A DNA stretch of 64,000 nucleotides, taken from contig JAEZEJ010000125.1 in assembly GCA_023417775.1 (NCBI GenBank), positions 4,282-68,281 on the forward strand, in the 5' to 3' direction. Positions 61,191-64,000 of this stretch are shown here, in pieces; the first letter of the stretch is position 1, and every line of letters begins with the position of its first letter. The stretch comes from Actinomycetes bacterium. GTDB taxonomy: Bacteria; Actinomycetota; Actinomycetes; Propionibacteriales; Nocardioidaceae. The position numbers were made by a program, and so were the translations under genes. Under the pieces are notes generated by a model. The model was not told the origin of the DNA, ran no database searches, and saw only the letters and a program-made list of their open reading frames with translations.

Positions 61191-61385
61191 ACCCGCCATA
61201 AGGCGGCTGGCGACCGTTGGGCACGGGTTCTCCAGCTGCGCCGAGTTCCGTCGAGGGTGATCGAGGGGATGTCGGTGCGCGCACTTGGAATCCCGGTACG
61301 CGACACCTGCGCGCCTAATTTCCGCCCAGTTCATCATGTCTTACTCCCTGTTCAGGGACCGAAGACCAGGCCTGACCTGCGCATT

Positions 61386-61405
61386 TGGTAGCGGGGGCGG
61401 GACTC
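61386..61405. other. Candidate attachment site in the tRNA-Met 3' end
   Basis: Integrases of this type commonly recombine in the 3' end of a tRNA gene and rebuild it. The integrase pair starts about 200 bases to the left. I saw no second copy of this sequence in the window, so the other end of the element should lie beyond base 1. Confidence 0.4.
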
Positions 61406-61462
61406 GAACCCGCGACACCACGATTATGAGCCGTGTGCTCTAACCACCTGAGCTACCCCGCC
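61386..61462 (-). tRNA. tRNA-Met (anticodon CAU)
   Basis: A 77-base cloverleaf with the acceptor stem GGCGGGG/CCCCGCU (first pair G-U), an anticodon loop CTCATAA giving CAU, the T-arm GCGGGTTCGAGTCCCGC and an encoded CCA. The paired first base (no C-A mismatch) argues for elongator rather than initiator tRNA-Met; a lysidine-modified tRNA-Ile2 is less likely. Its 3' end faces the excisionase and integrase genes and is the probable attachment site. Confidence 0.92.
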
Positions 61463-61507
61463 ACGGGGACGGGTATCCGCCACCGTTCGACACGGTTTCC
61501 CGTGCCT

Positions 61508-61583
61508 TGGAGCCCCTTTACGGAATCGAACCGTAGACCTTTTCCTTACCATGGAAACGCTCTGCCGACTGAGCTAAAGGGGC
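61508..61583 (-). tRNA. tRNA-Thr (anticodon GGU)
   Basis: A 76-base cloverleaf with acceptor GCCCCTT/AAGGGGC, anticodon stem TTTCC/GGAAA around the loop ATGGTAA (anticodon GGU), T-arm TACGGTTCGATTCCGTA and an encoded CCA. Same strand as tRNA-Met, 45 bases upstream of it, so probably co-transcribed. Confidence 0.93.
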
Positions 61584-61669
61584 GGGCCGAGGATTAACAC
61601 TACAGGATCCCTCCCTACCGCCCAAACCGGGGTCCCCCTGGGTTCAGCAGGGAGTGGAAAAGCCTCGGA

Positions 61670-62743
61670 TCACAGGGCCGCGCGGGCCATCCGCGAGGGC
61701 CAGGCCGGGCCCTCATAGGCGAAGGCGGTGTACGCCTGGACGAGGTCCGCGCCGGCCTCGATCCGCGCGCGGACGTCCTCGGGAGTGCTCACCCCGCCGA
61801 CCGCGATGAGCGCCAGCCGGTCTCCCACCCGGGCACGCAGCCGCGTCAGGATCTCGGTCGCCCGATCGGCGAGGATCGGACCGGAGAGTCCGCCGGCCCC
61901 GATCGCCTCGATCTCGTGACGGGGCGTGCGGAGGCTCTGCGGCCGATCGACCGTGGTGTTGGCGGCGGTGATGCCGTCGAGGCCAAGCTCCATCGCCAGG
62001 TCGGCCACCGCGTCCACATCGGCGTCGGCGAGATCCGGGGCGATCTTGACCACCAGCGGGACCCCGCCGCCGACCCGCTCGGCGATCTCCTGCACCGCGG
62101 TGAGGATGGGGCGCAAGGCGTCCACCGACTGCAGGTCACGCAGACCGGGGGTGTTCGGCGAGGACACGTTGACCACCAGGTAGTCGGCGAACGGCGTGAG
62201 CAGGCGTGCGCTCTCGGCATAGTCGTCGACCGCGCGCTCGGCCGGGACGACCTTGGTCTTGCCGATGTTGACGCCGATCACGGCGCGCGCCCCGGCCTTC
62301 GTCCCCCGGAGCCGGTGCAATCGAGAGGCCACCTGCGCGGCGCCGTCGTTATTGAAGCCCATCCGGTTGACGATCGCGCGATCGTCGACCAGCCGGAACA
62401 GCCGGGGCCGCTCGTTACCGGGCTGCGGACGCGCGGTGACCGTGCCGATCTCCACATGTCCGAAGCCGAGGTTCACCAGCGGCACGACCCCGCGAGCATC
62501 CTTGTCGAACCCGGCGGCCAGACCGAATCGGTGCGGGAAGCGCACTCCCATGACCTCCACCGGCCGCTGCGGCGCTCTGAAGGCCAGCGGTGTGACGGGG
62601 CGGGCGGCCCGGATCGCCCGAAAGGCGCGATGGTGCGCATTCTCGGGATCCATGCGACGAAAGACCGTATCGAAGAAAGCACCGTAGACCACGAGGACAG
62701 CGTAGAACCCGCGCACGGTCCGGACGGACCCGCCCGGGCACAC
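61670..62743 (-). CDS. pyrD: Dihydroorotate dehydrogenase (quinone), class 2
   Basis: 357 residues. Membrane-associated flavoprotein of pyrimidine synthesis that oxidises dihydroorotate with quinone. FGLAAGFDKDARGV, VNRMGFNNDGAAQV, VVNVSSPNTPGLRDLQ (with the class 2 catalytic Ser) and GGLSGPILADRA are clear. The N-terminal part, with a hydrophobic helix, is the class 2 membrane tether. The first start (GTG 62743) overlaps the divergent promoter region; GTGs at 62725 or 62716 are alternatives. A core gene, marking chromosomal DNA to the right of the tRNAs. Confidence 0.93.
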   Translation of the reverse strand: MCPGGSVRTVRGFYAVLVVYGAFFDTVFRRMDPENAHHRAFRAIRAARPVTPLAFRAPQRPVEVMGVRFPHRFGLAAGFDKDARGVVPLVNLGFGHVEIGTVTARPQPGNERPRLFRLVDDRAIVNRMGFNNDGAAQVASRLHRLRGTKAGARAVIGVNIGKTKVVPAERAVDDYAESARLLTPFADYLVVNVSSPNTPGLRDLQSVDALRPILTAVQEIAERVGGGVPLVVKIAPDLADADVDAVADLAMELGLDGITAANTTVDRPQSLRTPRHEIEAIGAGGLSGPILADRATEILTRLRARVGDRLALIAVGGVSTPEDVRARIEAGADLVQAYTAFAYEGPAWPSRMARAAL

Positions 62744-62750
62744 TGAGATC

Positions 62751-63869
62751 GTGATCGATGCGTGGACGTGGCCGGCCTATGTGGCCGTACTGCTCGGGCT
62801 GTCGGCCTTCCTCGTGCTGTTCGTGCCCATCCTCGTCGTCGAGTCCCGACAGTGGGGACAGATCCGCCTCACCCGGCTCATCGGCGCGGCGATGGTGGCC
62901 GTCTACGGGGTCGCGCTGATCGCCTACACGCTCCTCCCGTTCCCCGATGCGGACTGGTGCGCCACCCAGCCGGCACCCGGCCGCAATCTCACCCCCTTCG
63001 CCTTCCTCGACGACATCCGCTCCCAGACCGCCGGCGAGTCCTGGCGCGCGACGCTCACAAGCTTCGTCTTCCTGCAGGTCGCCTTCAACGTCCTGCTGTT
63101 CGTTCCCTGGGGTGCGCTGGTCCGCCGCTTCTTCGGCCGTGGCGTCCTCCTGGCGACCGTCTCCGGTCTCGCCGTCTCACTCCTCATCGAGAGCACCCAG
63201 GGCACCGGAGCCTTCGGCGTCTTCGGCTGCGCATATCGGGTGGCCGATGTCGACGATGTCATCACCAACACGGCGGGCGCCCTGCTCGGCGCGCTGATCG
63301 CACCGCTGGTGCTGTTCTGGCTGCCCGACACCAGGCGCATCGGCGCGTCACGCGCCGAGGCGCGCCCGGTGACCCGTCGCCGACGCCTGGCCGGCATGGT
63401 GATCGACCTCGGGCTCTTCATCCTCGTGCCGTTCGCCCTCACGGTGGCCCATCGCGCCGTGGTGTTCTATCTGCTCGGCGATCCGCTCCCGGGCGATGAC
63501 ACCTGGACCGGCCCGTTCGCGTGGACCGCCCTCTGGCTGGTCGTCGGCGTGTTCCTCCCGTCCGTCATCGGGTCGGGGGCGTCCCTCGGCCAGCGGGCCG
63601 TGTGGCTGGCCCCGGCATGGAGCCGGAGACGGAGACGGCACCGGGTCGGCCGGATGATCATCGGCTTCGGTGCGTACGCCACCCTCTCCACGATCGCCAC
63701 GGCACCTCCGCTCGCCGGGACATCCCGCGGCGGTTGGATCGACACCGCGTCGCTGCTGGTGGGGGTCGTCTGGCTCGGCTGGATGCTCCTCGACACGACC
63801 GCACGGGGCGGCTCCTTCCGGCTGACCGGTGCCGAGGTCGTCGATGCACGCACCGCCGCCGACCGGTAG
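62751..63869 (+). CDS. VanZ-like / RDD-like membrane protein
   Basis: 372 residues with about nine hydrophobic segments. The N-terminal half is VanZ-like (LIAYTLLPFPD, FNVLLFVPWGALVRRFFGRG, SLLIESTQG, DVDDVITNTAGALLG). The C-terminal half, after RRRRLAGMVIDLGLF, resembles an RDD domain. The start is GTG at 62751, only 7 bases from the divergent pyrD start. The cellular role is not known; VanZ-type proteins act in the envelope. Confidence 0.78.
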   Translation: MIDAWTWPAYVAVLLGLSAFLVLFVPILVVESRQWGQIRLTRLIGAAMVAVYGVALIAYTLLPFPDADWCATQPAPGRNLTPFAFLDDIRSQTAGESWRATLTSFVFLQVAFNVLLFVPWGALVRRFFGRGVLLATVSGLAVSLLIESTQGTGAFGVFGCAYRVADVDDVITNTAGALLGALIAPLVLFWLPDTRRIGASRAEARPVTRRRRLAGMVIDLGLFILVPFALTVAHRAVVFYLLGDPLPGDDTWTGPFAWTALWLVVGVFLPSVIGSGASLGQRAVWLAPAWSRRRRRHRVGRMIIGFGAYATLSTIATAPPLAGTSRGGWIDTASLLVGVVWLGWMLLDTTARGGSFRLTGAEVVDARTAADR

Positions 63870-63926
63870 GCGTCCACCCACCGGGATCGCGACCACCCCT
63901 CCGGTCGACGCAGTACCGTGCGAGAC

Positions 63927-64000
63927 ATGACCGAGCCGACCCTTCCTCTCGTGGACGCCGCCTGGATCGCCGAGCACCTCGACGATCCGCAGCTGCGGAT
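63927..64000 (+). CDS. Sulfurtransferase (rhodanese family), 5' part only
   Basis: The window ends 74 bases into this gene. The 24 visible residues include LVDAAWIAEHLDDPQLR, which matches the typical start of a two-domain thiosulfate or 3-mercaptopyruvate sulfurtransferase. No catalytic residue is reached. Confidence 0.6.
   Translation, partial: MTEPTLPLVDAAWIAEHLDDPQLR

Noticed and set aside
1..64000. CRISPR arrays, rRNA genes and insertion-sequence transposases
   Set aside because: I looked for regularly spaced repeats, rRNA sequences and DDE transposase genes and saw none; the only mobility genes recognised are the integrase and excisionase-like pair.

Overview
The window is high-GC DNA with actinobacterial traits: a large IcmF-type fused mutase, KstR2-like and other TetR regulators, GTG starts, probable leaderless mRNAs and CCA-encoding tRNAs. 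The genus cannot be fixed from sequence alone. From about 0.6 to 61.2 kb it is a dense catabolic region. It ends at a tyrosine integrase plus an excisionase-like gene, abutting the 3' end of a tRNA-Met gene. Beyond that lie ordinary chromosomal genes (tRNA-Thr, pyrD, a VanZ/RDD protein, the start of a rhodanese). The most economical reading is the right end of a large integrated catabolic island; its left end lies outside the window.

Module 1 (0.6-13.5 kb): two AMP-forming acyl-CoA synthetases, a MaoC hydratase, an acyl-CoA dehydrogenase directly coupled to an APH-type kinase, a quinone oxidoreductase-like MDR protein, a TRAP transporter, a nitronate monooxygenase-like flavoprotein and a TetR regulator. 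The adjacent dehydrogenase and kinase recall LvaC/LvaA and ACAD10/11 of 4-hydroxy-acid catabolism. A shared 14-bp motif lies before all five of its transcription units. Module 2 (14.1-18.3 kb): a FadD3-like CoA ligase and two thiolases around a KstR2-type palindrome. Module 3 (18.4-27.6 kb): a LysR gene divergent from an operon for an SDR, a Liv-type ABC importer, a Baeyer-Villiger-type flavoprotein and an esterase, which together suggest an alcohol to ketone to ester to acid cascade.

Module 4 (27.6-35.3 kb): a lone SDR with a KstR2-like site in its first codons; then a 2-oxo-acid/acetoin dehydrogenase-like set (E1 alpha, E1 beta, E3, Zn-type MDR dehydrogenase) without E2; a divergent MFS exporter; and an acyl-CoA dehydrogenase remnant. 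Module 5 (35.4-39.9 kb): thiolase and IcmF. Module 6 (40.1-51.7 kb): an epimerase-like protein and a MaoC hydratase divergent from a nine-gene plus-strand run (beta-hydroxyacid dehydrogenase family protein, a second Liv importer, two tandem paralogous CoA ligases, an SDR). The divergent region carries KstR2-like palindromes and a tandem CRP/GlxR-like repeat. Module 7 (51.8-59.5 kb): an eight-gene operon for an SsuABC-like importer, ADP-forming acyl-CoA synthetase, DUF35 protein, thiolase-fold aldolase-like protein, KstR2-like TetR and thioesterase.

Overall, each module combines uptake, CoA activation and side-chain breakdown. A KstR2-like repressor encoded in module 7 plausibly coordinates modules 2, 4, 6 and 7, and the local TetR coordinates module 1. 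Substrates are not determined by the sequence.
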